DNA from: Hondaea fermentalgiana
Taxonomy: Eukaryota; Sar; Bigyra; Thraustochytrida; Thraustochytriidae
Direction of reading: 5' to 3'
DNA: 32,980 nucleotides
Assembly: GCA_014084085.1 (NCBI GenBank)
Contig: NPFB01000027.1
Coordinates: forward strand, 405,263 to 438,242
Each line of letters starts with the position of its first letter. The stretch's first letter is position 1. Position numbers and translations under genes: made by a program. Below the pieces are notes generated by a model, which was not told the DNA's origin, searched no databases, and saw only the letters and a list, made by a program, of their open reading frames with translations. Below, one piece after another: positions 7,277 to 16,035 of this stretch.

Positions 7277-8836
7277 ATGGCGGTCAAGACAAAGATACTG
7301 GCAGCTTTGCTGCTGCTGCTTGCAACGTTCGCGCCCTTCTCTCTGGCCGTAGACAGCCAGGAGTGGCCGATTAAGGACGAGATCACCGAACTCCCAGGCT
7401 GGGACGGCCCTTTGCCAAGCAAGTGGTTCTCCGGCTACCTCAAGGGCGGCGAGCGCGAATCCGGTATCAAGCTCGTATATCATTACATTCTCATCCTCAG
7501 CGAAGGCGACCCGGAGAATGACCCGCTCGTATTGTGGACGAACGGCGGACCTGGAGCTTCGTCGCTCTTTGGACTCATGACAGAGCTCGGGCCGTTCTAT
7601 CTGTCGGACGAATCCCTGGCGCAGGCCGACGGGGAAGGCATTCCCAAACTCTTTCGCAACGAAAAGGCGACGTGGACCAAGAATGCGAATGTTGTCATCC
7701 TCAACGGGCCGCCGCCCGTGTCCTTTTCCTTTTGCGACCCCCCGGGCCCCTCTGGTGACGGCCACGATTGTGGCGTTGCTTGGAATGATACCACGTCGGC
7801 CGAGGCCAATTACGAGTTTCTTGAAAGCTTCTTTGAAGCGTACCCCAAGTTTCGTGACCGCGACTTTTTTCTCACCGGTGAGTCGTACGCTGGAATTTAT
7901 ATTCCCAAACTCGTCGAACAGATCCTCGCGCACCCCAAGGAAGAGTCGTACTCGCGGCGCGCGCTCAAGGGAGTAGCCATTGGCAACGGCTGCATTGGCA
8001 AGGACATTATGTGCAGCGATGCGTCCGGGTCCAACATGCTCTTGTCTGAGCTCCTGTTCAAGGCAGAGTTTCTCTATGGCCACGGGCAGTTTTCGCCGAA
8101 CCTTTACAAGGACATCAAGCAGCATTGCGACCCGGCCAAGGAGGCCTCGCCGAAATGCTCTGCCCTCCTGGAGGAGATGAAGCGCCAGGTCGGCGGGTAT
8201 TTTGACTACAACCTTTACGACACGTGCTGGGGTGACCAGAGTCTTCCGGTGCGTGACGCGCGACGCGAATCTCTTGCCACCATTCGAGGTGGCCAAGCGG
8301 CCGCCCTCGAATCACTCGCTGATCAGAATCGCGCCAGTGCCGCCCCGATCCTTGGCGCTGCGCTCAACGACTACCCGTGCGGCGGCGGAACGGCCATGAC
8401 GCTTTGGGTCAAACATGCCTCTGTGCGCAAGGCCCTTGGTGTGCCGGAGGACGCGAACTTTGTCAGCGGCGACAATTCGGCTTCCATTGCGTACGACATT
8501 ACCGAGCCCAACCTCATGCCATTCATGGTCAAGCTTGCCAAGGAGACAGACCTGCGTGTGCTCATTTACAATGGTGACACGGACCCCACGATCAACTCGG
8601 TGGCAACGTTTTGGTGGGTCAATGAGCTCGGTCTCAAGGAGGTCGAGCCTTGGTCTCCGTGGACGCTCGATGGGAAAAAGAAGATGGGCGGCTATGTCAC
8701 GCGCTACGAGGGCGATTTTGATTACCTGACGATTCGCGGATCTGGTCACATGGTGCCGGCCATGAAGCCGGACGCTGCGCTCGAGATGCTCACGCGCTGG
8801 CTGCGGAACGAGCCCTGGCGTCCGTACAATGCTTGA
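7277..8836 (+). CDS. Serine carboxypeptidase-like protein (peptidase family S10)
   Basis: The 519-aa protein has a signal peptide at residues 1-24 (KTK, then an L-rich core, then a likely cut near SLA-V), so it enters the secretory pathway and probably works in a vacuole/lysosome or outside the cell. The S10 triad is visible: Ser203 in G-E-S-Y-A-G, Asp436 in N-G-D-T-D-P, His491 in G-S-G-H-M-V-P. The oxyanion/substrate loop W-T-N-G-G-P-G-A-S-S (87-96) has Ala94 where family members almost always have Cys. The usual S-P-A-G-V-G-F-S-Y segment is N-G-P-P-P-V-S-F-S-F (143-152). Family members release C-terminal residues at acidic pH, and some plant SCPL relatives are acyltransferases instead. The triad supports hydrolase chemistry, but the altered loops make substrate uncertain. 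The ATG has A at -3 (AAGATGG). No introns are seen. Confidence 0.93.
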   Translation: MAVKTKILAALLLLLATFAPFSLAVDSQEWPIKDEITELPGWDGPLPSKWFSGYLKGGERESGIKLVYHYILILSEGDPENDPLVLWTNGGPGASSLFGLMTELGPFYLSDESLAQADGEGIPKLFRNEKATWTKNANVVILNGPPPVSFSFCDPPGPSGDGHDCGVAWNDTTSAEANYEFLESFFEAYPKFRDRDFFLTGESYAGIYIPKLVEQILAHPKEESYSRRALKGVAIGNGCIGKDIMCSDASGSNMLLSELLFKAEFLYGHGQFSPNLYKDIKQHCDPAKEASPKCSALLEEMKRQVGGYFDYNLYDTCWGDQSLPVRDARRESLATIRGGQAAALESLADQNRASAAPILGAALNDYPCGGGTAMTLWVKHASVRKALGVPEDANFVSGDNSASIAYDITEPNLMPFMVKLAKETDLRVLIYNGDTDPTINSVATFWWVNELGLKEVEPWSPWTLDGKKKMGGYVTRYEGDFDYLTIRGSGHMVPAMKPDAALEMLTRWLRNEPWRPYNA

Positions 8837-9759
8837 ATCAGTCTGTGCAAGCAATACGGGGGAAACAACAACATCATCGTTATTAACAACAACAACGACA
8901 ACAAAGCGATTTCTTGCACAGACTAGTAGGAAATAGAAGAAGAAGAAGAAGAAAGGCAGGTCCGTATCCATCGATCATGCATGGTCTATAGATACCGTCC
9001 ACGCGCCTGCTTAGAGAAAGCTAGTTCGCTAGATCGGTCGAACTTCGACCACAAAAGCTGCGTCGTCTTTTATTTGACGCGCATCACACCTATTTGCTTA
9101 CTTTTACTTTCCAACATTCAGATCATTTGGTCCGTATCACCACTCCCTCCTCTATTCAAAGCAATTTTCATCAGTCCTTTCAATTTTCTACAACTGCAAT
9201 ACAAAACGAAAGCGAGAGCGTGCCTACGTGCGAGATGCCTTACATGAGATGTTGACCTTGCTCGCCACCGTGTCACACATCTTCAGACCATTTTGGTCCC
9301 CGCAAAGAGATTGTTATCAGACGCGTTCAATCCTGTTGCCCCCATGCGCCATTCTCTCGTATTGCATTACACAAGAGAGAAAGTGAGAGAAAGAGAGAAG
9401 GTTCTACTAGGAGGTCGCAGTTGCGCAACCCTTTTCTTGTCTGCGCAACTCTTTTCCAGCGGCCGTTGTCGCAAGACGACCTCTCGCCTTTGTAGACAGA
9501 TGCTGATCGTGGGCGCGCTCGGCCAGCCGGCGGGTAGCAAGCGAGCTGGCGCCTGGCGCGAGCCGTCTCGCGCTCATTCCCGCATCCTTGGGATAAGGGC
9601 GCCCAGAAGCAAGCTTGTACATCTGAGGCGGCCCCGTCTATTCGAGCCGAGAAAGACCAGACCCTTGTCAGTCATCCTGGCCGTCGTGCTCGGCTCCAAG
9701 TCTCTCTCGCGCAACGCGGCGTGGCATATCACATTGTTCACGTGGGTAAGGTCGAGATA
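8837..9759. other. Intergenic region between carboxypeptidase and WD40 scaffold genes
   Basis: About 920 bases. The first 120 bases after the carboxypeptidase stop carry an AAC-rich run (about 8866-8902) and a GAA run (about 8936-8953), probably in the 3' UTR. The rest is mixed sequence and should include the promoter of the downstream WD40 gene. No gene is visible. Confidence 0.5.
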
Positions 9760-12700
9760 ATGGCGAGCTCGCCGACACACGCACGGCGCGGTCTACGCCT
9801 TGAACGCGTTCTTGGCATGAGCGCGACCAGCAGAAACTGCGTCGCCGTGAACCCAGCGGACGAACACGAGGTTGCCTATCCTGCGGGCTGCGTTGTGGTG
9901 CTCTACTGCTCGAAATTGGAGAAACAACGCGCGTACATGCGCATGGCCAAACCTGTTGCATGCCTCGCATACTCGCGGGATGGCAAGTTTCTGGCCGTCG
10001 GTGAAAAGGGCCACAATCCGGCCATTACCGTATGGGACGTTGCGAGTCACGTGCGCGTGGCGGAACTTAAAGGCCATAGATTTGGCGTCTCCTGCCTAAG
10101 CTTTGCGCCCAATGGCAAACGTCTTGCTTCGGTTGGCTTTGAGCACGATGATACCCTCGTGCTTTGGGACTGGCCCAAGGAAAGGGCACAGACGAAAGTC
10201 AAACTCGCCGAAACGGTTCTCGCCATCGACTTTAATGCAAAGGGACACACGCTAGTCTCAGCAGGCGAAAAGCACGTTCGGTTCTGGGAAATTGTAGAGA
10301 CCCTGGGCATGGATCCCGATTCAGACACACAGGAGGGACCCAAGGCAGAAAATACAGTGGAGGCCTCCACTTCTGTGGTGAGCCTTGAGGAGCATCAAGC
10401 GGGCATCATGCCTGACTACAAGGATGCCACTTTTACGGACGTGGTGTGCGACCGCGACGCGTCAAACGGCAGCACCTACCTGGTCTCTCGTTGCGGGTCG
10501 CTCATTTGCCTTGGCTCGAACCGTCTCATGGAGAAGTGGGTATATCTCGAGGCCGAGAGCGCATTCAGCGTCTCGCTGAGCCAGGGCAAGCTCTTGTGCG
10601 CATGCTCGGCGGGGACGATTCGGGTCTTTGAAGCTGACACCTTTGACTTTGTGGCGACGCTGCCTCTGCCAGAGCTCGGTGGTCCCAGAGTGGCATCAAT
10701 TAGCGATGGAGGTGCGACCGTGCCGTCCGGAGAAAAAAGCGACAATGGTGATGACGATGACAATGACGAACGTCGGAGCTCAAATGATACGCTCGGTGCT
10801 ATTTGGGCAGCGCAGGGAACCCAAGTGGTGAGCCTCTATAGCGATCGCAAATTCTACGTTTGGGACGCGAGTAATCTCGATGCGGTGCGACCTAAAGCGC
10901 GTCTGCTTGCGCACCCGACGAGCGTCACGGGGGTAGCAAGCATGCGCGCGGGCATCATTGCCACGTGTGCAGACGACACGATACTCCGTTTTTGGCGCGT
11001 TGGCAGCTTTTCGTCCAAGAAAAAGTCCCGCACCCTGCAAGGGCCTCAATGGGACAGTCCGTTGAGTCAGGAGCTCCTTCGCGAACTCGACCTGGGACCT
11101 GGCCCCGGATTTCGGGCGTTGGCCCTCTCGGCCGACAGCCAGCTCGTTGCAGCTGGCGATCGGAATGGTGGTCTGGTCATCTATGATCTCGAAGCCGACG
11201 TTTGCGTACTGCGCGACGCCAAGGCGCACGCCGGAGAGATCCTCAATGTGGTCTTTTCCCCTCGCATGCGGACGCGAGACGGCAAGGGAGAGTACCATTT
11301 CCTTGCCACGGCTGCACGCGATCGCGAGGTGCATATTTACGAGCTGGTCGGCGGTCTGGGATCGCCCCGAGTGTCGGCAAAAGGAGCAGCGCAGGGACCA
11401 ACAAAGGCCAGACATGTGCAGACACTCAAGGATCACTCGGCAATCGTGACAGCGGTGCGATTCTCGGTCGATGGCGAGCGCTTGCTGAGCACGGGTGGAG
11501 ACAAGACCATTGTGCTTTCTGTGCTGGGTCTCGATGGACGCTACGCCCGTCAAAAGTCGGTCAACGTGCCCTATGGAACAATTCATGATGTCGATGTGGA
11601 CGCAAGCAACAAATACTTTTGCACCTCGGGGCAAGACAAGAAGATCAACATTTGGTCGCTGAGCAACGGCAAGTCGATCCGTTCATACAAGCCGGAGGGG
11701 GACCCAGGAGAGCTCACCAAGGTGCTCCTCGACCCTGCAGGCATGTACTGTGCTACTGGATCGCACGACAAAGCGATACGACTTCTTGATTTCTATAGTG
11801 GGGACTGTTTGGCCAAGTCTGCGGGCCACGGCGAGCCAATTACGGGTCTTGCTTTCACTTCAGACTGCAAACGGCTCGTCTCTGTATCGCGGGACGGATG
11901 TGTCTTCGTGTGGCGTCTTGCGCCTGAAATTCACGCAGCGATCAAGGAACGCAAGCGCGAGCTTGACCATGAAAGAGCGCTTGCATCCGCGAGCCAAGCC
12001 GAGGACCAGGAGAATGACAAGAAGGCGGTACGCGACGCCAACACGGGCGAAATGGCCAATCCAGGTCTGGCTTCAGGGGAGGCGACTGAGGACGCAGATC
12101 AGGACGAAAGCTTATTCTTTGCGCGCTCACAACTCCCAACCTGGGCGAAGACACAGCCGAAACGCGATGAAGGCTCCGCTGGCGGCGACGATGAGGACTT
12201 GGACTCATCAGAAGAGGGAAATATTGGTGAACTTGACGAACGCGAAGGCCAATGGGATAGACGTGCGCGCAACCATCAAAACGGTGAGAATGCACGACTC
12301 GAACAAGAAGTCAATCATGACAACAAGGATAATGATGAAGAGGATGGAGAAGAAGAAGAACAAGAAGCCGAGGAAGAAGAAGAAGAGCGAAAGGAAGCCA
12401 CACCCGCGGAGCAGGATGACGAAAAGTCCCTTGAATTGGACGATCTTGCGTCAACATCCTCGACACCCAGCGACGGAGGGCCGGATAATGATCGTCGCAG
12501 CCAAAGCGATAATGATTCTGATGAGGAGGCAGGAAGAGATGCTGAGACGTTCCGCCAGGCACTCGAGCGGGCTGGAGATCGTGATGGCAAGAGCTCGCGC
12601 GCATCTCCGGCAAGCACGGATGCCATTCGATCGCTGGCACAAGAACGCGCCGCGCTCAAACGCCAAGAGGCTCAGCAGGATACAGAAGACGCAGTAAAGC

Positions 12701-13815
12701 GTATGCGTGCCAAGCTAAAAACCATGGGATTACTCAAGGCCACCATTGAGCTCAAGAAGGAGAAGCAGCGCGAACGCATGCAGCATGATAGACTCCGGCA
12801 GGATGAAGGCGGTGCTTCCCATGTTGAAAGTGGAGCAGAGAAAGAGTCGGATACTGAGGCAGATACTCTGGCGTCCGGGTCGCCATCTTCTTCTGGTGCA
12901 CGGGCTAAACCGCGGCCCCTATCGACAGCTGTTGCATGGGATGAAGCTGGAGCTATCATGTCACCCTTGGGATCTGGACGCGCACGCGCGGCAGTCTTTC
13001 GTGAGCGTATCGAGGAGGACGATGCAATTTTCCCACCGCCAGCACCGCTAGAACCGCCAACGCCGCTTTCCCCCAAGGGCAGGCAGCCGGACCGGAGTCC
13101 TCGACGCGCCCATGCAGTACCATCACTCGTCCCGGTGCCGGAGGAGGTCTTGACAGCACCGACGCTAGAGGATTTACCGTCAACGTCAACGTATTCGGGC
13201 GCAACCGGACACAAGATGCGCAAGGATCAACCCGCAACGGGGCCAAAATCCATGGCTGCGTCGACGCTCAGGCCGGGAACCTCAAACTCGCAAATTTCGA
13301 CACTGTCATCGGGAAGCACGCTGGGAGCGCCGCTTCGGTCGGCGGAAGAGGCACGCAGCGCGTGCGAGCTTGCACTCAATCAAGTGCGTGCTGCGCTGTC
13401 GCACACGGCCGATGTCTTTCGCCAGGTCGAGTCGCTCGATGCAAATTTGACGGAGTCATTGACGAGGAGTCAAGGCGCCGATGCTTTTGCAGCAACAGTT
13501 TTGGAGACCTCGCGATCTCACGTGCGGGATCTGATGACAGACTTCAAGTCGCAGCTCAACTCGGTTGTGTCGCACGAGGTGAGCTCGATCACATCTGCGC
13601 AAGGTGGAGGTATGCCTTCTGCGTTTCCGGCTGATGGAAACGGTAGCAGCAGCAGCTCCGGCAGTGCGTCTCACAATCCGTTGAATCGATCAATGTTTTT
13701 AGGCAGCATGCCGAGCGTGACGAGCTCGGAGATGGCTGCAGTCATGGATAGACTCACAAACCTTACCTCTCTGCTCGAGCAGCAAGTTTCGCGCAAGCCA
13801 TCTTCGGGCGAGTAA
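9760..13815 (+). CDS. MABP1/WDR62-like WD40 scaffold protein
   Basis: The product is 1351 aa from the ATG at 9760; the open frame reaches 13 codons further to a GTG. The N-terminal segment (LERVLGM, AYPAGCVVVLY, then GEKGHNPAITVWDVASH) follows the opening of human MAPKBP1 and WDR62 closely, including the AYPAGCVVVL signature. Around twelve WD40 repeats, enough for two propellers, run to about residue 722. Examples are F-S-P-D/N-G-K, V-L-W-D-W and a final V-F-V-W-R-L. The animal relatives scaffold JNK and other kinases and act at spindle poles and centrosomes in the cytoplasm. The remainder is a long Glu/Asp-rich stretch (about 800-900), a predicted coiled coil rich in Arg/Lys/Glu/Gln (about 955-1010), a Ser/Pro-rich linker, and C-terminal helices including DRLTNLTSLLEQQ, matching the dimerisation tail of the family. 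Which kinase it binds cannot be read from the sequence. Confidence 0.88.
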   Translation: MASSPTHARRGLRLERVLGMSATSRNCVAVNPADEHEVAYPAGCVVVLYCSKLEKQRAYMRMAKPVACLAYSRDGKFLAVGEKGHNPAITVWDVASHVRVAELKGHRFGVSCLSFAPNGKRLASVGFEHDDTLVLWDWPKERAQTKVKLAETVLAIDFNAKGHTLVSAGEKHVRFWEIVETLGMDPDSDTQEGPKAENTVEASTSVVSLEEHQAGIMPDYKDATFTDVVCDRDASNGSTYLVSRCGSLICLGSNRLMEKWVYLEAESAFSVSLSQGKLLCACSAGTIRVFEADTFDFVATLPLPELGGPRVASISDGGATVPSGEKSDNGDDDDNDERRSSNDTLGAIWAAQGTQVVSLYSDRKFYVWDASNLDAVRPKARLLAHPTSVTGVASMRAGIIATCADDTILRFWRVGSFSSKKKSRTLQGPQWDSPLSQELLRELDLGPGPGFRALALSADSQLVAAGDRNGGLVIYDLEADVCVLRDAKAHAGEILNVVFSPRMRTRDGKGEYHFLATAARDREVHIYELVGGLGSPRVSAKGAAQGPTKARHVQTLKDHSAIVTAVRFSVDGERLLSTGGDKTIVLSVLGLDGRYARQKSVNVPYGTIHDVDVDASNKYFCTSGQDKKINIWSLSNGKSIRSYKPEGDPGELTKVLLDPAGMYCATGSHDKAIRLLDFYSGDCLAKSAGHGEPITGLAFTSDCKRLVSVSRDGCVFVWRLAPEIHAAIKERKRELDHERALASASQAEDQENDKKAVRDANTGEMANPGLASGEATEDADQDESLFFARSQLPTWAKTQPKRDEGSAGGDDEDLDSSEEGNIGELDEREGQWDRRARNHQNGENARLEQEVNHDNKDNDEEDGEEEEQEAEEEEEERKEATPAEQDDEKSLELDDLASTSSTPSDGGPDNDRRSQSDNDSDEEAGRDAETFRQALERAGDRDGKSSRASPASTDAIRSLAQERAALKRQEAQQDTEDAVKRMRAKLKTMGLLKATIELKKEKQRERMQHDRLRQDEGGASHVESGAEKESDTEADTLASGSPSSSGARAKPRPLSTAVAWDEAGAIMSPLGSGRARAAVFRERIEEDDAIFPPPAPLEPPTPLSPKGRQPDRSPRRAHAVPSLVPVPEEVLTAPTLEDLPSTSTYSGATGHKMRKDQPATGPKSMAASTLRPGTSNSQISTLSSGSTLGAPLRSAEEARSACELALNQVRAALSHTADVFRQVESLDANLTESLTRSQGADAFAATVLETSRSHVRDLMTDFKSQLNSVVSHEVSSITSAQGGGMPSAFPADGNGSSSSSGSASHNPLNRSMFLGSMPSVTSSEMAAVMDRLTNLTSLLEQQVSRKPSSGE

Positions 13816-14155
13816 ATTTATTTTTCCAATAGCTCTGGCTCTCCGACTTGACCGGCCGAAGAGAGTATCGAAAAGTTCTGTTTTCTTTTCTGTTTTGGTT
13901 TTTTTCTCGTTCCTTTTCAAGCGTCGGCGTATATGATAAGCTGACAGAAGAGAAAGTTTGTTGATTGTATTTCAGCGTATAGATGGGCCTACTGCTGCTG
14001 CTGCTCGTTCTTTAAAGCCATCACTGCGATGAAGTGACATCAATTCTGGTGCTCCACATCATGCCGCTATGGGCGACGAACCTGACGATAAGGTTCTAGA
14101 CTTGGAGCTTGCTGGATAAAAGAAGAGAGACTGACGAGAAGCCCGAGTTTGTTGT
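13816..14155. other. Convergent intergenic region
   Basis: 340 bases between the 3' ends of the WD40 scaffold gene and the GUCD1-like gene. It is T-rich just after the scaffold stop (13820-13920) and has a (CTG)n run near 13990. It holds the two 3' UTRs and no gene. Confidence 0.5.
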
Positions 14156-15019
14156 TTACAGGTGCGAAAGGTCCTCGCCAAGGACAAGGATGTCGTCGTC
14201 GGTTCCTGGGGCACTGCGCGCACGCTCGAGCACGTCTTCATGCACCATTGTGCTTGGGCGCGAGGAAGCCGGGTCGCGCACTTCGTAAAAAGGCGCTATG
14301 TAGCCGATGACGAGTAGATAATGGCCAGCAAATTGGTGGCCTGCAACAGCAGACACGACAAAATCGAGGACTTTGCGGCCGTAGGACCTTTCGGCGTTGC
14401 GGAGGACTGTGACATCAACGAGCACGATTGCCATTTGAAGTGCATTGGCAGAGACAATGCTCTGGAGCTCAGCACGTGGCAACGGACGTTCATCGACGCG
14501 GATGCCGGCCTCTGCGGCCCTTTCGAAGCGAGCGTTGACGCGGGCCTGGTCGCTCTCGACCTCTTTATAAAAGTCCATGCCGCTGTATTCGCGGGTGTCA
14601 ACACGGGTACTTGTCGTGTACATGACGAGGGGAATGCCGAGTTCTCTGATTGCGAAGGCGAGATCGATCGTCCACACGGACCGCGTCTGTACGAGCTGCT
14701 CGAGCGCGGCGTTGGTCAGTTTGCTCGCCTCGACCTCTGGTCGCAGAGCGCCGGTGGCCATCTTGACACACGCGAGGCCACAGTCCCAATTTTCCTCTTG
14801 TTGCACGAATGGTACGAGAGGGACTTGAGAAGCGGGAGCGGGGCCACAGGCGTCGTCTTCGGCCCCGTCCGCGCCGCTGCCGGCAACATCGCTCCCGCTG
14901 CCCATCGCGCGTTCGCTCCGTTGCGCAAGTTTTGCGTTCTGCCTGCTTTTCCCTCTCACTGCACCACCTTTCTCATCTTGACACACCATGCCTTTCCTTT
15001 TTATACCTCTTGTTGTCAT
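14156..15019 (-). CDS. GUCD1-like protein (guanylyl cyclase domain containing 1 family)
   Basis: The product is 287 aa from the ATG at 15019. The frame runs 25 codons further upstream to a TTG, mostly encoding Pro from a GGT repeat. The core from about residue 65 matches human GUCD1 along its length: Q-x(4)-W-D-C-G-L-A-C (73-84), T-R-S-V-W-T-I-D-L-A (about 112-121), M-D-F-Y-K with R-V-N-x-x-F, A-G-H-Y-L-L-V-I-G-Y (231-240), V-R-D-P-A (247-251) and a closing T-D-D-D-I-L. Despite the family name, the conserved Gln73/74, Cys80, His233 and Asp249 have the order and setting of a papain-like C39-type cysteine peptidase. I see no class III cyclase motif. The N-terminal 60 residues are basic and Gly/Ala-rich. 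Homology is clear; the biochemical activity is not established. Confidence 0.85.
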   Translation of the reverse strand: MTTRGIKRKGMVCQDEKGGAVRGKSRQNAKLAQRSERAMGSGSDVAGSGADGAEDDACGPAPASQVPLVPFVQQEENWDCGLACVKMATGALRPEVEASKLTNAALEQLVQTRSVWTIDLAFAIRELGIPLVMYTTSTRVDTREYSGMDFYKEVESDQARVNARFERAAEAGIRVDERPLPRAELQSIVSANALQMAIVLVDVTVLRNAERSYGRKVLDFVVSAVAGHQFAGHYLLVIGYIAPFYEVRDPASSRPSTMVHEDVLERARSAPGTDDDILVLGEDLSHL

Positions 15020-16035
15020 TGTCGCTGGTGGTGGTGGTGGTGGTGGTGCTGCTGCTCTTTGTGTCGCTTGCTTTAGAGCTGCGACAGTGGGCAATGCTGG
15101 AGCATCTTGCCCAGCTCAAGACGCTAAACAAGCAAGCAAGCAAGTAAGGCTGCGATCAAGCGATGCGAACCTTAGTACTGATGGAGATGACGAAGAAGAG
15201 CATGAGCAGCTAGCTGACGATGGCGAACTCAGGCAAACGAAAACTGCCCGAAGAAGGAGGTGATTGTGCCCAATGGTGCGAATAAAGATGAAGACTTATC
15301 TCCATCTCCAGCGACTATTCAAGGTAGAAAAGGGAAGAAGAAATGGGTCTTTTCGAGTCAAATAGGGACCATCGTCACACAGCAAGAAATGCAACGTCGC
15401 CACGAGGGCTTCAGAGGTACAACATATCGAAGACAAATACTGTAACGGGGATGGGGGGAAGTGGGCCAGAACTGCAATCAAGGTTTCACCTCATCGTCGA
15501 ACAACAAACAACCAGTCGAAGCAGACGCAAATTATGTCTTCTTTGCAGCAACAATCTATCGGATCGCGCGATGCCGCCGTGGCCGACTGTGCGCAGACTG
15601 ACAAGTCCGCTTTGCTCCAGGACTCGCTGACCGACTGCAGCAGTTGCAGAGCAAACAATGTGCCCTGTGTTGCGGTATACATTGCGATTCTCTGGCTGTT
15701 AGGTCAGGGAACTAGCTTACTCCTACGTATACCATGAGGAAAGAGGTGTCCCGGCACGGTGTCCACCAAGGCGCCTTTTGTCCTCTTTCCGGGCAAACAC
15801 AATGTGAGTGCCTTCCTGTGCAGAACGACTGCGAACCCGAAACAATGGCCCTGGAGCCCAAGATTCTGGCGCGTGTCCAGCGTAAGACGTCCGCCATCGA
15901 GTGTAGTTCGATACGTCTCGGGTTTACCTTGGGGTGTACTGCCAGTTTTCTATTCTACCGATTCGCAATTTATACAATAAATAGAATCCACTTGTAACGA
16001 TCTAAAGACCATTCCTAGCCCCCATCCGGGGAAAT
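15020..16035. other. Divergent promoter region between GUCD1-like and TPR genes
   Basis: About 1 kb with a GGT/GCT triplet run (15023-15058) next to the GUCD1-like start and short AAGC repeats near 15125. Several small open frames occur. One on the + strand from 15218 to 15445 gives a Lys-rich peptide but has no ATG at its start and no recognised motif. An AATAAA at about 15976 could be a chance match, or the 3' end of an unseen transcript. Confidence 0.45.
15023..15058. repeat. (GGT)n/(GCT)n triplet run
   Basis: About eight GGT units, then GCT units. On the minus strand it sits directly before the chosen ATG of the GUCD1-like gene (CCACCACC...GCGACAATG), so it is likely in the 5' UTR. If a non-ATG start were used it would encode a Pro run. 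Confidence 0.8.

Noticed and set aside
11750..12697. 315-codon plus-strand frame inside the WD40 scaffold gene
   Set aside because: Out-of-frame shadow of the scaffold; Lys/Arg/Met/Thr-rich translation of its acidic repeat region.
15218..15997. Possible spliced plus-strand gene (Lys-rich frame at 15260-15445, then frames at 15534-15737 and 15759-15980, AATAAA near 15976)
   Set aside because: No ATG for the first frame, no convincing GT-AG junction linking them and no recognised motif. Left as intergenic, but it is the best candidate for a missed gene.
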